DNA of 22,399 nt from Halanaerobiales bacterium (GTDB lineage Bacteria; Bacillota_F; Halanaerobiia; DY22613). The stretch lies in NCBI GenBank assembly GCA_023128035.1, contig JAGMES010000069.1, forward strand, positions 1 through 22,399, in the 5' to 3' direction. A model generated the notes under the pieces. It had not been told where the DNA came from. It did no database searches and worked only from the letters and a program-made list of their open reading frames with translations. The position numbers were made by a program, and so were the translations under genes. Positions 22,063 to 22,399 of this stretch are shown here, one piece after another. Within the stretch, counting starts at the first letter, position 1. The number at the start of each line of letters is the position of its first letter.

Positions 22063-22399
22063 TTATGTACTTAATAATCTTAGTCCTTCTTTTAAAATGT
22101 TAATGCTTGCGTTATAGTCACGATTATGGATTGCACCACATTCAGGACAAATCCAGTCCCTAATATTTAAATCTTTAACTTCAGGGTTTTTGTAAGTACA
22201 TTCACTACATAACTGACTGGATGGGAAAAAAGTGTCTATTTTGACTATGTTTCGACCGTACCATTCAGCTTTATAGTCTAATATTCGTTCAAATTCTGAC
22301 CATGATACATCACTAATCGCTTTTGCTAACCTATGATTTTTAAGCATGTTTTGTAGAGCACATTTGTCGATTTTTTTTAACCAGAGGAGTTTATTTTTA
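22063..22399 (-). pseudogene. tnpB: IS200/IS605 TnpB, apparently internally deleted, 5' end outside the window
   Basis: The C-terminal part is unmistakable Tnp[17 protein letters not shown], a zinc finger (CSEC ... CPEC, residues with CX2C pairs) and the third RuvC Asp in [11 protein letters not shown]. The frame stays open to the window edge, but upstream of MLKNH it reads [13 protein letters not shown]. That resembles the N-terminal WLKEVDSQALQQ region of TnpB, not the expected RuvC-II segment (EDLNVKG). An in-frame deletion of roughly 170-200 residues, removing the first and second RuvC acidic residues, would explain this. Such a protein could not cleave DNA. The junction lies at about 22348. 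TnpB is the RNA-guided nuclease of these elements; no tnpA is in view. Confidence 0.72.

Overview
The window is AT-rich, low-GC bacterial DNA. Its gene content points to a diderm (outer-membrane-bearing), probably spore-forming Firmicute of the Halanaerobiales/Halobacteroidaceae kind. The supporting clues are spore maturation genes spmA-spmB, a beta-barrel-type secreted protein ending in Phe, a non-lipidated SurA/PrsA-type foldase, Firmicute-style strong ribosome binding sites and consensus sigma-A promoters. This placement is an inference from content only; no rRNA or tRNA gene was seen.

Region 1 (1-6320) is a cell-surface/accessory block. It starts with the 3' part of a very large secreted repeat protein: at least four 89-residue repeats, five 83-residue repeats, an SbsA-type Ig-like domain and a C-terminal LamG-like domain. 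Two near-identical phage-tail-collar (MdpB-type) proteins follow. A small DUF6916-like gene lies after the second; only a decayed fragment of it remains after the first, so a two-gene module was duplicated and partly lost. A GNAT acetyltransferase closes the block.

Region 2 (6320-8390) holds two unrelated single genes with their own promoters and terminators: an unrecognised membrane-anchored protein and a secreted PDZ-domain protein.

Region 3 (8390-13560) is a metabolic operon with a NifV-like (homo)citrate synthase, a LeuC-LeuD-fusion aconitase and an NAD-type isocitrate dehydrogenase, followed by a GntR/FCD regulator. A consensus promoter whose -10 box lies in a perfect 26-bp palindrome precedes it. 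The likely purpose is 2-oxoglutarate (or 2-oxoadipate) synthesis, with repression by the regulator at the palindrome. A pair of strong hairpins resembling an IS200/IS605 end lies between aconitase and dehydrogenase.

Region 4 (13600-18180) has a SAM methyltransferase on the plus strand. Convergent to it are a minus-strand translationally coupled pair (a small ThiS-like protein and a 5'-nucleotidase with two C-terminal domains) and a minus-strand outer-membrane-like beta-barrel gene broken by one frameshift.

Region 5 (18180-21890) carries spmA-spmB, a TrpH-type PHP phosphoesterase, a SurA/PrsA foldase and a 52-residue unknown. A structured dispersed repeat is present in two inverted copies at 17223 and 20494.

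Region 6 (21950-22399) is the right end of an IS200/IS605-type element with an omega-RNA-like structure. Its tnpB, on the minus strand, looks internally deleted and runs off the window.
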